Positions 26,201 to 36,529 are shown, counted from the stretch's first letter. The stretch: DNA of 59,022 nucleotides from Solobacterium sp. (GCA_017941735.1 JAGAVW010000041.1:1-59022); one strand, 5' to 3'. The notes: generated by a model not told the origin, from the letters alone. Program-made: numbers and translations.

Positions 26201-27274
26201 GTACCAGTAGGTACAAAAGTAACAATTTATGAAGATACCGATCATATGGCGGAAGCCTATGGGGATAAATATGAACTTGCGTTCTTAGAGGTTGACTGGG
26301 CTGCACGTCAAAATGATGGCACTTATGGCCAGATGAATGACTGGTTCTGTGGAGATCCAGATATCTTGGCAGATCTTGAAAGATCACGTCAAGAATATGC
26401 TGATGATCCAGAGGCAGCATATCCAGAAGACGGTTGGACCCAACGCTCAGAACAACCATTAATCATCGAAGAGATTGTAGAATACTGGGATATCAACTAT
26501 GACGTCGATGTCTTCAATTACTTTAGACCTAATGTAGAAATGAAGAAGGTCGATGTACGTACGTCCATTGAAACCATGGAGTTAAATGATGAAAGTACAC
26601 CGGCTGGAAAAGGCGACATGGTCGATGATGCCAAAACACCTGGTCTAAGTGAAGCACAGTTTACGCTCTACCGATTGATACCTGGTGATAGCGCGGAGGA
26701 AGTAGCACAAGAACTTAGCTATCTAAGTGATGCTGAACAAGCGACTGCAGTAAACGCAAGTACCGTAAAAGAAATTCGAGAAAATCTTGGCAACAATCTA
26801 AAAGATTATCAAAAGGTTACTATCACCCATACGAAGGTACATAAGAGTGATGGAACATATGAAGATCGAGTTCTTGAGAACATAGAAACCGATGACAATG
26901 GGAAATATGAGTTTGGTTATCTAAGAGATGGAATCTACTATCTTGTGGAAACCAAAGCGCCAACGGGTTATATGAAGGATGATCGGATTACCAAGATTAC
27001 CGTCAACAGTGATGTTGGTGTGAAATATCAAATGCTTGGTACTCCTGCAAAAGAAGAAAAAGATGCATATCTAAGAACGGAATATGACGATAAATCGGTA
27101 GAGAAGAAAATCTATGAAATCGTTGTAGAAGATGAAAAGACGTATGTATTACCTTCTGCAGGTGGGATTGGTACCTTATGGAATACCGTGATTGGCACGT
27201 GCTTCTTAGCACTTGGTGTCTTCTATATCTTTAAATATCGATATCAGAAGCGAGGTGTTGCCAATGCGGGTTAG
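20215..27274 (+). CDS. Pilus tip protein with VWA domain, split by a poly-G frameshift
   Basis: Two frames belong to one gene. Frame one (20215-21615, 466 residues) has a signal peptide (about 20-45), a Glu- and PTPEVT-rich stretch and a beta-rich domain. Frame two (open from 21572 to 27274) continues with a VWA domain (MIDAS DTSNS, 77 residues downstream of the LDEPFIHKSI region, and FVTDGNP), long beta regions, a Cna-B repeat with E-box YLVETKAPTGY, and a sorting signal VLPSAG plus helix and basic tail. The frames meet at eight G residues (21585-21592); seven G would join them into about 2352 residues. It heads the pilus operon. VWA tip pilins bind host ligands. As read, only a secreted, unanchored fragment is made. 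Confidence 0.85.
21585..21592 (+). repeat. Homopolymeric G8 tract at the frameshift
   Basis: Eight consecutive G residues sit exactly where the reading frame breaks. Loss of one G (or gain of two) restores an open frame reading GGWRRLEAHNQW. Poly-G tracts of this length are typical slipped-strand contingency sites; an assembly error is the alternative. Confidence 0.7.
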
Positions 27275-27387
27275 AAAATTAAAAGAGTGTATTCCAATTG
27301 TGATTACCTCAATTGAGAGGAGGTCATAATACGAAAACACAAAAGAAACAATTAAACGATTCAAATGAGAAGAAGGAAAGGACAAGT

Positions 27388-29886
27388 ATGAAAAAACTAT
27401 TGAAGAAAATTAGTTTGATGACCGTGGCGCTTATGATGCTAGTGACAATAGGTCTAAGAGCTGAAGGAGAAGACTACGAAGGCATCGATGAGGCGCATGC
27501 AGGTATAATTGACATCGATGAAACACCTACACCTCAAGACGTTGCAACGGTAAGTGTTTATGATGTTGAAAAAGGTTTAACTGTTAAAGCGTATAAAATC
27601 GTAAAAGCAACCTATGATGATACAAACATGAATTTCCGTGGCTATCAAGCGATTGAAGGCTTACAGATTGAAAAAGATGTCAATGGAGATGGAATCAAAG
27701 ATAACGAGAATGATGGAAATGATATCGTTGATCTTCAAGATCCAAAATCCGAAGAAATCACAAAAATTGCGAGCAAAATCAATAAAGGTGAAATCACTGC
27801 TGAAAGTTTCAACCTAGCTTGGGATCCAAGCACAAAGGCGTATAAGGCAGACTTAACACCTGGTTATTACATCATTAAGGTGTCTGGTTTAACAAAGGAT
27901 AATGAAAAGGTTTATAACCCTATGTTGGCAGGCGTCTATTATGGTGGCGATGACAATGGTGCAATTGTTTCTGTTGATACCATGGTTGAATATGAAACAG
28001 AAGATGATGCATCAACTCCAGAGCGGGAATATAAATTATATGATGAAGCAGATATTGCGGAAGATGAAATCGGTAATACTGTAGGTAAATATGTTCGTGT
28101 TGATTCTGATCCAGAAGGAAAGTATCGTAAAATTGTTGCGTTAAACAACGATGAAATTGATGCAGGTTATTTGGTTCCTGTGAATCAAAATGATCCTCAA
28201 TACTGGAATCTCTCTGGGCAAGATTTATATGCGAAGAGTTCTCCAGTTGAAGTCGAAAAAACCGTATTTGACAATATCGATGGAGATGTTGCGACAAACC
28301 AAGACGCCAACCCAGATGCAGAAACAGATTCCAAACATGGGGATGATCATGATATCGGCGATAAAGTAACTTTCCATGCTAAAGCAGATATTCCAGACTA
28401 TTCCGATGAATATGAAGATTTGGTCTATAAAGTAACTGATACCCTAGAAGAAGGAACCCTTGCATTCCGTAATGTTGCAGGAGATGTTGCAGAGGGCACA
28501 ACTTGGGTAAGAGTTCATTTTGGGCCAAAAGAAGATGCAGATGAGGAATATGGCGCAGGCATTTCTTATGAATTGAATTTAACCAAAGAGAATGCGGGCA
28601 CATGGATTGATGCTAGTGGAAATGTAGTTGCGGATGAAGATCTAAAGACAACCGAAGCGTATAAGATTACGTTCACAGGAGAAAATGTATTTGTCTTAGA
28701 ACTTAGCGAAAAGGCGATTCGTACATATGGTGGCCAAAAAATCTTCTTAGAATACTATGCAGAAATCTTGAATGGCGCAGGAACAAACTTTGAAGAAAAT
28801 ACAAACGAACTTGAAGTAGAATTCACAAACGAAATCGGACCAGAAGATGGTGGCACACCTAAAACCACTAAGAAAAAGGACATTACATTCCATTACACAT
28901 TTGAACTCGATGGTACGCTTGATGGCGAAGAACACGAAGATGGTGGAGAACAAATTGGAAAACAAAGTGGTCATGAACTTGCAAAGGTAGATGAAAACTT
29001 TGATGAAGCTGCTGATCGAACCATCACATACACGCGACAAGACGGTACCGAAGGGACAGCGACCCTGGATTCTACAACAGGTAAGTATATGGATGATGAA
29101 ACAGGTGAAGTTGCGATTGATTGGGATGATCCGACATTTGAAGAAACTTCTTGGACAAAAGAGGTTGTTAAGAATGGTCTAGAAGGTGCTGAATTCCAAT
29201 TGATGCCTTGGAAAGAAGACGCAAATGGGACGGTAAGTCAACCAGATGAAGAAAAATTTGATAAGGATCAAGAAGAAAATAAAAACCTCACCACAACAAC
29301 CAATGCAGGTGGACGTTTGAACTTCCGTGGTTTGGATGCGGGTTACTATGTGTTAGAAGAAACGAAAGCACCAAAAGGCTATTCAAAGAACACCAATAAA
29401 GTAGTTGTCTTCATTGAAACCGAATACTATGAGGAAAATACCTATTATGATTATGAATTGACTGCAGATGATATCACGGAAGAGATGTATCCAGGCATCG
29501 ATTATGATGTTGAATACGACGTAAATGGAAATCGTATTTACAAGCCAATTCAATTCCATAAGGGAGAACTCAAAAATTACACAATATGGCGTAAACAAAT
29601 GACGGAACAAGAGTTCAATAATGCAAAAGCAGATTTAAGCCAAATCGATTTCACTTCGGGTGAAAAATCGGTTTACGAAGAAACGCGTGTCAAAGAAACG
29701 CATAATGGAACGGTAGATTACGGTGTAACTACAGAAGTTACTGGTGCTGCATCTACATTTATTCAAAACACGAAATTGCCTGTGCTTCCAAGTACCGGTG
29801 GTATGGGAACATACTTATTCACAGCAGTGGGTGTCGCAATTCTTGCGATTGCATCCTTCTTATTACTCAAAAGAAAACAAGCTTAA
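27388..29886 (+). CDS. Major (backbone) pilin with isopeptide domains
   Basis: An 832-residue LPxTG pilin. I chose the ATG at 27388 (MKKLLKKISLMTVALMMLV, a signal peptide) because AAGGA is close upstream. The N-terminal pilin domain carries YNPMLAGVYY; the middle is a D2-type isopeptide-forming fimbrial domain (VEVEKTVFDN and a VTFHAKADIPDY segment). A Cna-B domain has the E-box YVLEETKAPKGYSK. The sorting signal is LPSTGG followed by a membrane helix and KRKQA. Class C sortases polymerise such subunits through a lysine and the cleaved sorting signal. Two such sortases follow, so this is the likely shaft protein. Confidence 0.9.
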   Translation: MKKLLKKISLMTVALMMLVTIGLRAEGEDYEGIDEAHAGIIDIDETPTPQDVATVSVYDVEKGLTVKAYKIVKATYDDTNMNFRGYQAIEGLQIEKDVNGDGIKDNENDGNDIVDLQDPKSEEITKIASKINKGEITAESFNLAWDPSTKAYKADLTPGYYIIKVSGLTKDNEKVYNPMLAGVYYGGDDNGAIVSVDTMVEYETEDDASTPEREYKLYDEADIAEDEIGNTVGKYVRVDSDPEGKYRKIVALNNDEIDAGYLVPVNQNDPQYWNLSGQDLYAKSSPVEVEKTVFDNIDGDVATNQDANPDAETDSKHGDDHDIGDKVTFHAKADIPDYSDEYEDLVYKVTDTLEEGTLAFRNVAGDVAEGTTWVRVHFGPKEDADEEYGAGISYELNLTKENAGTWIDASGNVVADEDLKTTEAYKITFTGENVFVLELSEKAIRTYGGQKIFLEYYAEILNGAGTNFEENTNELEVEFTNEIGPEDGGTPKTTKKKDITFHYTFELDGTLDGEEHEDGGEQIGKQSGHELAKVDENFDEAADRTITYTRQDGTEGTATLDSTTGKYMDDETGEVAIDWDDPTFEETSWTKEVVKNGLEGAEFQLMPWKEDANGTVSQPDEEKFDKDQEENKNLTTTTNAGGRLNFRGLDAGYYVLEETKAPKGYSKNTNKVVVFIETEYYEENTYYDYELTADDITEEMYPGIDYDVEYDVNGNRIYKPIQFHKGELKNYTIWRKQMTEQEFNNAKADLSQIDFTSGEKSVYEETRVKETHNGTVDYGVTTEVTGAASTFIQNTKLPVLPSTGGMGTYLFTAVGVAILAIASFLLLKRKQA

Positions 29887-29918
29887 TTGGATTAATTTGA
29901 ATCGTTAATCATAAACCC

Positions 29919-29949
29919 GGTGGGTAGCCGGAATTCCGGCTACCGCACC
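29919..29949 (+). other. Strong intercistronic hairpin between backbone pilin and sortase
   Basis: GGTGGGTAGCCGG pairs with CCGGCTACCGCACC around AATT, one base bulged. No T run follows, so it is probably an attenuating or processing hairpin that keeps pilin mRNA above sortase mRNA. Confidence 0.55.
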
Positions 29950-29971
29950 TTAATTAAGAAAGGTAGGTCTC

Positions 29972-30871
29972 ATGAACACAAAGAAGAAATCAATGGTTCC
30001 ATATATCCTTCTCTTTGTTCTAGGCCTTGCCATACTACTTTATCCAACCGTATCGGATTGGTGGAATCAACGAGTAGCGAATACGCTAGTAAATGATTAT
30101 CAATCTGTCGTTAGTGAGATGAATCAAGAAGATCTTGATGAAATCTACAAGCGGGCGGAAGAATACAACAAACATTTGATTGGTAATGTAGTTCCCGATA
30201 TCTTTATTGATTATACAGATATTCCAAACAAAGAATATGATTCCTTCTTAGACCCAACCGGTACAGGACTTATGGGTACGATTGAAATACCAGTGATTAA
30301 AGTAAATTTACCAATATACCATTACGCAAGTGAAGATGTACTTGAAAAAGGGGTAGGACATTTAGCGGGAAGTTCTCTGCCTGTAGGTGGAGAATCCACC
30401 CATAGCGTCTTAAGTGCCCATCGAGGACTTCCAAGCGCAAAACTATTTACCGATTTGGATTTGTTGAAAGAGGGCGATGTCTTCTATCTCCATATCCTAA
30501 ATAAAACGCTCGCCTACCAAGTGGTGATGACAAAAGTCATTGAGCCAACCAATACCAAAGATTTAAGTGTTGTGGTAGGAGAAGACTTGTGTACTTTATT
30601 TACTTGTACACCCTATGGGGTCAATACCCATCGTTTATTGGTTCGTGGTTCAAGAATCCCTTACTCGCAAGAGCAATATCAAGAGGCAAATGGACAAACC
30701 GCAAAACCAAGTATGAGTATGGTTGTGGTACGCATCTTAAGTGTGATAGCAGGATTGTTATTAGCCTTAATCATCATTCTTGCCTTCCGCTTATATAAGT
30801 CGTACAAGACGCCAGTGAAACCACTTTTCCCTAAAAAGGAGAAGCATGAAGAAGTGGAGCAAGAAGAATGA
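29972..30871 (+). CDS. Class C (pilin-polymerising) sortase 1
   Basis: A 299-residue sortase. An N-terminal helix (10-25) and a C-terminal helix (~238-262) with basic tail give the two-anchor topology of class C sortases. Catalytic residues are H150 (LSAHRGLP), C212 (LFTCTPYGVN) and R221 (HRLLVRG). A loop with DYTDIPN and FLDPTGTG precedes the barrel and may form the lid. It joins pilin subunits at the membrane surface. It overlaps the second sortase by 4 bases (ATGA). Confidence 0.92.
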   Translation: MNTKKKSMVPYILLFVLGLAILLYPTVSDWWNQRVANTLVNDYQSVVSEMNQEDLDEIYKRAEEYNKHLIGNVVPDIFIDYTDIPNKEYDSFLDPTGTGLMGTIEIPVIKVNLPIYHYASEDVLEKGVGHLAGSSLPVGGESTHSVLSAHRGLPSAKLFTDLDLLKEGDVFYLHILNKTLAYQVVMTKVIEPTNTKDLSVVVGEDLCTLFTCTPYGVNTHRLLVRGSRIPYSQEQYQEANGQTAKPSMSMVVVRILSVIAGLLLALIIILAFRLYKSYKTPVKPLFPKKEKHEEVEQEE

Positions 30872-31749
30872 GTCAAACTTCTAAACCAAAGCGAAGATTA
30901 AAAAGAGGTATTTCAAACTTCTTGTTGGCAATTTTGTTTCTTGCAGGCTTCTTAGTTCTTCTTTATCCTACGATAAGCAACTGGTGGAACGAAAGGGTCA
31001 ACGCACAGCTCATCAATCAATATGAGTCAGTGATGCAAGAGATCGATGATACGGCATTTGATGAAATCTATGCGGCCGCAAGGGAATATAACGACCAACA
31101 TACACAAAACGTGTTTACCGATGCTTTTACGAATGAGCATTATATCTTAACGCATCCCTATGATACGTTGCTTAATCCAATGGGCAACGAAATCATGGGA
31201 TACATCGAAATTCCTAAGATTGCCCAACGTTTGGCAATAGGGCATGGGGTGGGTATAACCACCTTAGAACAAGGCGTAGGCCATGTGGAAGGTACTTCCC
31301 TTCCGATTGGAGGCCCAGGTACCCATTCGGTACTAGCGGGGCATAGAGGCTTACCCAATGCCAAAATCTTTACCGATTTAGATCAAATTGTAGAGGGGGA
31401 TAAATTCTTCCTATACATACTCAATGACATTATGGCTTACGAAGTTGATCAGATTGTGGTCTGTAAGCCAAATGATGATTCAAACCTACAACTGGAAGAA
31501 GGAAAAGATCTTGTCACACTTCTTACCTGTACACCATATGGAGTGAATACGGAGCGCCTATTGATACGAGGCCATCGTATTGATTTCCATGAAGAAGATA
31601 TCACAGCCCAAGCAAGCCAATATCGGATATCGGATCGTGAAAAACCAATCTATATACTTGCGGGAGGCATGGCCGTATTATTGCTTGTATTAATTGTGAT
31701 GCGAATCTATTTAGCAAAGAAGAATACAAATGAACAGAAGGGAGGGTAA
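30868..31749 (+). CDS. Class C (pilin-polymerising) sortase 2
   Basis: A 293-residue paralogue of the preceding sortase. N-terminal helix ~18-34, catalytic H159 (LAGHRGLP), C221 (LLTCTPYGVN), R230 (ERLLIRG), and a C-terminal helix with basic tail. The lid region reads LLNPMGNEIMG. Start and previous stop overlap (ATGA), so the two are translationally coupled. Paired class C sortases in pilus islands usually divide labour: shaft polymerisation versus addition of tip or base. Confidence 0.92.
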   Translation: MSQTSKPKRRLKRGISNFLLAILFLAGFLVLLYPTISNWWNERVNAQLINQYESVMQEIDDTAFDEIYAAAREYNDQHTQNVFTDAFTNEHYILTHPYDTLLNPMGNEIMGYIEIPKIAQRLAIGHGVGITTLEQGVGHVEGTSLPIGGPGTHSVLAGHRGLPNAKIFTDLDQIVEGDKFFLYILNDIMAYEVDQIVVCKPNDDSNLQLEEGKDLVTLLTCTPYGVNTERLLIRGHRIDFHEEDITAQASQYRISDREKPIYILAGGMAVLLLVLIVMRIYLAKKNTNEQKGG

Positions 31750-31755
31750 TGTGCA

Positions 31756-32922
31756 ATGAAAAGAATCTTAACAATGACACTATTGAGTTTGTTGATGTTC
31801 TTTGTCGCCTTACCTGTAAAAGCTGAGGAACTACCAGAGAACACTTCTCAAGGCACAATCGACCTAAAATTAATCGTCACAGATGATGAAAATGGAAATC
31901 CTATTAATAAGGCCGTACCTGGTGCTTCGTTCAGTGTCTATAAAATCTGGTACTACGATATTGAAAATAACGTCCATATCATGGATGCCTTTAAGAGTAC
32001 GGGTGTTGAGATTGATACGGAAGTTATGACCAATGACGAAATACAAAAGACAAAAGATAAGTTCTATGAGGTACTTCAAAATTCCTCGATTGAACCGGAT
32101 TACACCTTCACAACGGATGAAAATGGCAGTTATGTTGGGCCTATGCCTTATGGTGGTTATCTCTTCGTGATGGATAATGAAGTGGTTGTAGAAAATGTGA
32201 AATATAGTGCAGGTTACTTTATTGGATGTGTCCCAGAAGGAATATCCAATTTAGAAAATGATGATTATGTAGAAATATTCCCTAAGATTGTACCAGTCGT
32301 AGAAACCTTACCCCCGCCACCTATTGAAAAGAAAGTCAATGGCGTAGACCACTACGACTTAAAAGAAAGAGAAGAAGTGGTAACCTATACAATCACGACC
32401 GAAATGCCTAAATTTGGTACAGAATTCGTTGTCTTTGATACCCTTGAGCCAGTACTAGAATTTGAGCCAAAGGCAATGGTCGATCATGTGACGGTTGAAG
32501 TTGGTTCTTATAAGTTAACGAAAGAGGAACTTTCAGGCAAGAATGCAGTAAACAAAATGCCACGTGTGACCATCCGTGAACAAACCATCACCGTAGATGT
32601 CTCTGATTGGGTCAAAGATCATCGCTCTGAAAAGCTCGTTATCAACTTCCACGCGAAGATTCGAAAAGGAGCCGATTTAAGTCCTTATAAAGATGAAACA
32701 ATTCCAAACCATGCGACATATAGCATCGATAATAAGTGGACAAAAGATTCCAATGTCGTAACGATTCGTCCACCAAAGAAACAAACCCCTCCACCTACTC
32801 CTCCAAAACCACCTACACCTTTTACAGGTGATAACTTCAACATCTATATGTGGGTTGGCTTACTAGTTATCGCCTTAATAGCAGTAGCGGGTAGCTTCTC
32901 CTCCCTAAAGAAAAAGAAATAA
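31756..32922 (+). CDS. Minor pilin, probably the basal anchor
   Basis: A 388-residue protein with a signal peptide (1-22, VALPVKAEE), a Cna-like N-terminal domain (VPGASFSVYKIW), an isopeptide-forming fimbrial domain (~195-345, VEKKVNGVDHYDL-type start) and a proline-rich tail (PPPTPPKPPTP) before the sorting signal PFTGD, a helix and KKKK. Proline-rich tails next to the sorting signal are typical of basal pilins that are attached to peptidoglycan. GGAGGG lies upstream. It is the last gene of the pilus operon; a terminator follows. Confidence 0.82.
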   Translation: MKRILTMTLLSLLMFFVALPVKAEELPENTSQGTIDLKLIVTDDENGNPINKAVPGASFSVYKIWYYDIENNVHIMDAFKSTGVEIDTEVMTNDEIQKTKDKFYEVLQNSSIEPDYTFTTDENGSYVGPMPYGGYLFVMDNEVVVENVKYSAGYFIGCVPEGISNLENDDYVEIFPKIVPVVETLPPPPIEKKVNGVDHYDLKEREEVVTYTITTEMPKFGTEFVVFDTLEPVLEFEPKAMVDHVTVEVGSYKLTKEELSGKNAVNKMPRVTIREQTITVDVSDWVKDHRSEKLVINFHAKIRKGADLSPYKDETIPNHATYSIDNKWTKDSNVVTIRPPKKQTPPPTPPKPPTPFTGDNFNIYMWVGLLVIALIAVAGSFSSLKKKK

Positions 32923-32929
32923 ACGAAAA

Positions 32930-32964
32930 AAGCCCTTGTATGTCAAATATAAGGGTTTCTTGTA
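32930..32964 (+). terminator. Intrinsic terminator ending the pilus operon
   Basis: AAGCCCTTGTA (32930-32940) pairs with TATAAGGGTTT (32948-32958), with T-rich sequence after it. Confidence 0.7.
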
Positions 32965-32967
32965 TTT

Positions 32968-32997
32968 TTGGCAGAATAGGGCATTCTACGGTATAAT
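32968..32997 (+). promoter_or_regulatory. Promoter of secA-prfB
   Basis: TTGGCA (32968-32973), 18 bp and TATAAT (32992-32997) lie about 35 bases before the secA start codon. Confidence 0.6.
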
Positions 32998-33031
32998 AAA
33001 TAGGCGTTTTTAGCATGCAAAGGAGGGCATT

Positions 33032-35413
33032 ATGGCAAATATTATTGATAAGATTTTTCATACGGATGCTCGTAAAATAAAACAAATTGAAAAAAAGATT
33101 AAGCCGGTTGAAGACTTGGCTGAAAAATATGCGGCAATGAGTGATGAAGAGCTCAAAGCGGAGACTCCTCGTTTAAAAGAAAAACTCGCTAGTGGCGCAA
33201 CTTTGGACGATATTTTACCTGAAGCTTTTGCGACAGCACGAGAAGCTTGTCGTAGAGTCATTGGGGAATATCCTTACCATGTACAGTTAATTGGTGCTGC
33301 GGTTATGCAGGGTGGTGACATTGCGGAAATGAAAACCGGTGAAGGTAAAACCTTAACCAGTGTCATGGCTGTTTATTTAAATGCATTAACGGGACAAGGT
33401 GTCCATGTGGTAACCGTCAACGAATACCTATCCCAACGTGACTCGGAGTGGATGGGACAGATTCACCGCTTTTTAGGTTTAACGGTTGGCTTAAACTTAA
33501 GACAACTTACACCAGCCCAAAAGCGTGCGGCATATGCGTGTGATATTACCTATACGACAAACTCAGAACTAGGCTTTGATTACTTGCGTGACAATATGGT
33601 TAAAAAGGCAAGTGATCGTGTGCAACGTGGTTTAAACTTTGCGCTCGTCGATGAAGTAGACTCTATTTTAATCGATGAATCAAGAACTCCATTGATTATT
33701 TCCGGGGGAATGCGTCAAACCGCAAACCTCTATCTTCAAGCAGACCGTTTTGCGAAGAGTTTAACCGAACAAAAAACAGAGAATGATGAAATCGTACAAG
33801 AAGGGGAATACGAGATTGATGTAAAGAGCCGCATTGTGACTTTGACTGAAAAAGGTGTAGCAAAAGCAGAAAAAGTATTCCGTATTGAGAATTTGTATAA
33901 CTTAGAACATACCCAACTCTTACACCGCATCCAACAAGCTCTTAAGGCAAACTACATCATGATGCGTGATGTCGAGTATGTGGTAGATAAAGAAAATGAT
34001 GAAATTGATATTGTCGATCCAAATACCGGTCGTTTGATGAAGGGGAGAGAATGGTCCGATGGGTTACACCAAGCCGTTTGTGCAAAAGAAGGAATCTCTA
34101 TCAAACAAGAGACGACGATTCTAGCGACCATTACCTATCAGAACTTCTTCCGTTTATACAACAAACTTTCTGGTATGACCGGTACCGCAAAAACCGAAGA
34201 AGAAGAATTCCATGAGATTTATAACATGTTGGTATATGAAATCCCAACGAATAAACCAATTGCGCGTATTGACCATCCAGATGCCATCTTTGGCACAAAG
34301 AAGGCGAAGTTTGAGGCTCTTGTGAATGAAGTGGCAGCACGCCATGAAAAAGGCCAACCCGTCCTTGTGGGTACGATTGCGGTTGAAACATCAGAATTGA
34401 TTTCTTCCATGCTTAAAAAGCGCAAGATTAAACATGAAATCTTGAATGCGAAAAACCACGCACGTGAAGCAGAAATCATTGCGAAAGCCGGTCAAAAAGG
34501 TGCCGTTACCATCGCCACCAACATGGCTGGTCGTGGTACCGATATTAAGCTTGGCGAAGGGGTACTTGAACTCGGTGGTTTATGCGTCTTAGGTAGTGAG
34601 CGTCATGAATCCCGCCGTATTGATAACCAGTTACGTGGACGTTCTGGTCGTCAAGGAGATGTCGGTGAATCCCGTTTCTATGTATCGTTACAAGATGATT
34701 TGATGATTCGATTCGGAAGCGAAAGAATGGAAGGCTTGTTTGCACGTATGGGGGATGAAGCCATTGAATCCCCAACCGTAACGAAGTCCATTACAAGTGC
34801 ACAAAAGCGTGTGGAAGGGGTCAACTTCGATGCCCGGAAACAACTCTTACAATACGATGATGTCTTACGTCAACAAAGAGAAGTCATGTATGACCAAAGA
34901 AACTACATTTTAGATAATGAAGATGTGCATAATGTCATTAAAGATATGTTCCAGCGTGTCATTAGTGATGTCGTTGTTTCTAATATTGACCCAGAATCCA
35001 AAACCATGGAAGTCAATCGAACTGACTTAATGAAATCTTTAGATACCTTAGGCTTTGATAAACTTGTGAAGGAATCTGATTTAGAGGGTCTAGGCTATGA
35101 AGAGATTTCGAATAAACTCAATGATTTAGCTTGGAATGCGTATGATCAAAAGATTGATCCTGTACGTGATCAAATTAAGAGTTTTGAAAAGAATATGTCG
35201 TTAGAGGTTATTGATCGCGCTTGGGTGAATCATATTGATACGATGTCGAAGTTAAGAGATGGAATTGGTTTACGCTCTTATGCGAGTGATAACCCACTCC
35301 AAGCCTATGTCCAAGAAGGGTATCAACTCTTTGAGAACATGATGCATGATATTGCGCAACAAATCGTTGCTTACTGTATGAATTTAAAAGTTGTGCGTGA
35401 GAATGAGGCGTAA
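33032..35413 (+). CDS. secA: Preprotein translocase ATPase SecA
   Basis: A 793-residue SecA. Walker A is TGEGKT within MKTGEGKTLTS (~101-110), the DEAD-like box is VDEVDSILIDESRTPLI (~205-221), and GTDIKLGEGV plus QLRGRSGRQGD are the second motor domain signatures. It drives secretory proteins through SecYEG by ATP hydrolysis. AAAGGAGGG precedes the ATG. It is ~45 residues shorter than Bacillus SecA and ends without the zinc-binding C-terminal CxC tail, so it lacks that SecB/lipid-binding tip. prfB directly follows, a gene order common in Firmicutes, which marks it as the housekeeping copy. Confidence 0.95.
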   Translation: MANIIDKIFHTDARKIKQIEKKIKPVEDLAEKYAAMSDEELKAETPRLKEKLASGATLDDILPEAFATAREACRRVIGEYPYHVQLIGAAVMQGGDIAEMKTGEGKTLTSVMAVYLNALTGQGVHVVTVNEYLSQRDSEWMGQIHRFLGLTVGLNLRQLTPAQKRAAYACDITYTTNSELGFDYLRDNMVKKASDRVQRGLNFALVDEVDSILIDESRTPLIISGGMRQTANLYLQADRFAKSLTEQKTENDEIVQEGEYEIDVKSRIVTLTEKGVAKAEKVFRIENLYNLEHTQLLHRIQQALKANYIMMRDVEYVVDKENDEIDIVDPNTGRLMKGREWSDGLHQAVCAKEGISIKQETTILATITYQNFFRLYNKLSGMTGTAKTEEEEFHEIYNMLVYEIPTNKPIARIDHPDAIFGTKKAKFEALVNEVAARHEKGQPVLVGTIAVETSELISSMLKKRKIKHEILNAKNHAREAEIIAKAGQKGAVTIATNMAGRGTDIKLGEGVLELGGLCVLGSERHESRRIDNQLRGRSGRQGDVGESRFYVSLQDDLMIRFGSERMEGLFARMGDEAIESPTVTKSITSAQKRVEGVNFDARKQLLQYDDVLRQQREVMYDQRNYILDNEDVHNVIKDMFQRVISDVVVSNIDPESKTMEVNRTDLMKSLDTLGFDKLVKESDLEGLGYEEISNKLNDLAWNAYDQKIDPVRDQIKSFEKNMSLEVIDRAWVNHIDTMSKLRDGIGLRSYASDNPLQAYVQEGYQLFENMMHDIAQQIVAYCMNLKVVRENEA

Positions 35414-35424
35414 GGAGAACGATT

Positions 35425-36526
35425 ATGGAATTATTTGAAATGTCACAAAACATTACCCGTAGCCAAGAAAAATTGGAGCAACTTGGCCAATCTCTTTGAC
35501 TTAGCTCACAAGCAAGAACAAATTCAAGCCAATGAAGAAAAAATGGCCCAAGCAGACTTTTGGAATGAACAAAAGAGAGCTCAAGCTATCATTCGTGAAA
35601 CGAATCAATTAAAAAGTCTCTTAGAGAATTACGAAAAATTAAAACATAGTCTTACGGATCTTTTAGAAAGCACAAATGAACTAAAGGATTCTTTCGACGC
35701 GGATTTGGCAAATCTTGTGGAAGAAGAATACACCGAAACAATGAAACAATTTGAAGATTATGAGATTCAAGTCTTATTAAGTGGACCTTATGATCAAAAC
35801 AATGCGATTTTAGAAATCCATCCTGGTGCAGGTGGCACCGAAGCGATGGATTGGGCAGAGATGTTATATCGGATGTATGGCCGTTATGCGGAGAAAAAAG
35901 GCTATAAAGTAAAACTCCTTGACTATTTAGAAGGAGAAGAAGCCGGTTTAAAATCGTGCTCCATCCTCATTGAAGGCCCAATGGCGTATGGCTATTTAAA
36001 AGCGGAAAATGGGGTGCATCGTTTGGTGCGTATTTCTCCCTTTGATTCAAATGCACGTCGCCATACAAGCTTTGCCTCCGTCGAAGTGATGCCAGAAATC
36101 GAAGAAAATGATGAAGTCATCATTGATGAAAATGATTTAGAAATTTCAACGATGCGCGCAAGTGGCGCTGGAGGCCAGCACATCAATAAAACGGACTCTG
36201 CCGTACGTATGTTACATAAGCCAACAGGGATTGTGGTCACTTGCCAAACAGAGCGCTCTCAGATTCAAAACCGGGAACATTGTTTAAATATGTTGAAGTC
36301 CAAACTGGTGCAGTTAAAGATTCAAGAAAATGCAAAAAAGATGGCAGATCTTAAAGGCGAACAAAAAGCCAATGAATGGGGTTCCCAAATCCGCTCCTAT
36401 GTATTCTGCCCCTATACGATGGTAAAAGACTTGCGTACCGGATACGAAGTTGGTAATATTCAAGCCGTGATGGACGGGGATTTAGATGAATTTGTCTATT
36501 CCTATTTGAGGTCATTGATTGTATAG
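35425..36526 (+). CDS. prfB: Peptide chain release factor 2 with programmed +1 frameshift
   Basis: Translation starts at 35425 after AAGGAG and runs 24 codons to an in-frame TGA (35497-35499) in the slippery sequence CTTTGAC. A +1 shift continues with DLAHKQEQIQ to 36526, giving about 366 residues. The RF2 core has ISPFDSNARRHTSF and the catalytic GGQ loop GAGGQHINKTDSAVR. RF2 reads UGA and UAA, so low RF2 lengthens the pause and promotes its own frameshift. The usual strong AGGGGG stimulator just before CTTTGA is missing; only GGAG about 20 bases upstream is seen. Confidence 0.95.
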
Positions 36527-36529
36527 CTT

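Noticed and set aside
35425..35499. Frameshift in prfB as a mutation
   Set aside because: CTTTGAC at codons 24-26 is the known programmed +1 site of RF2 genes.
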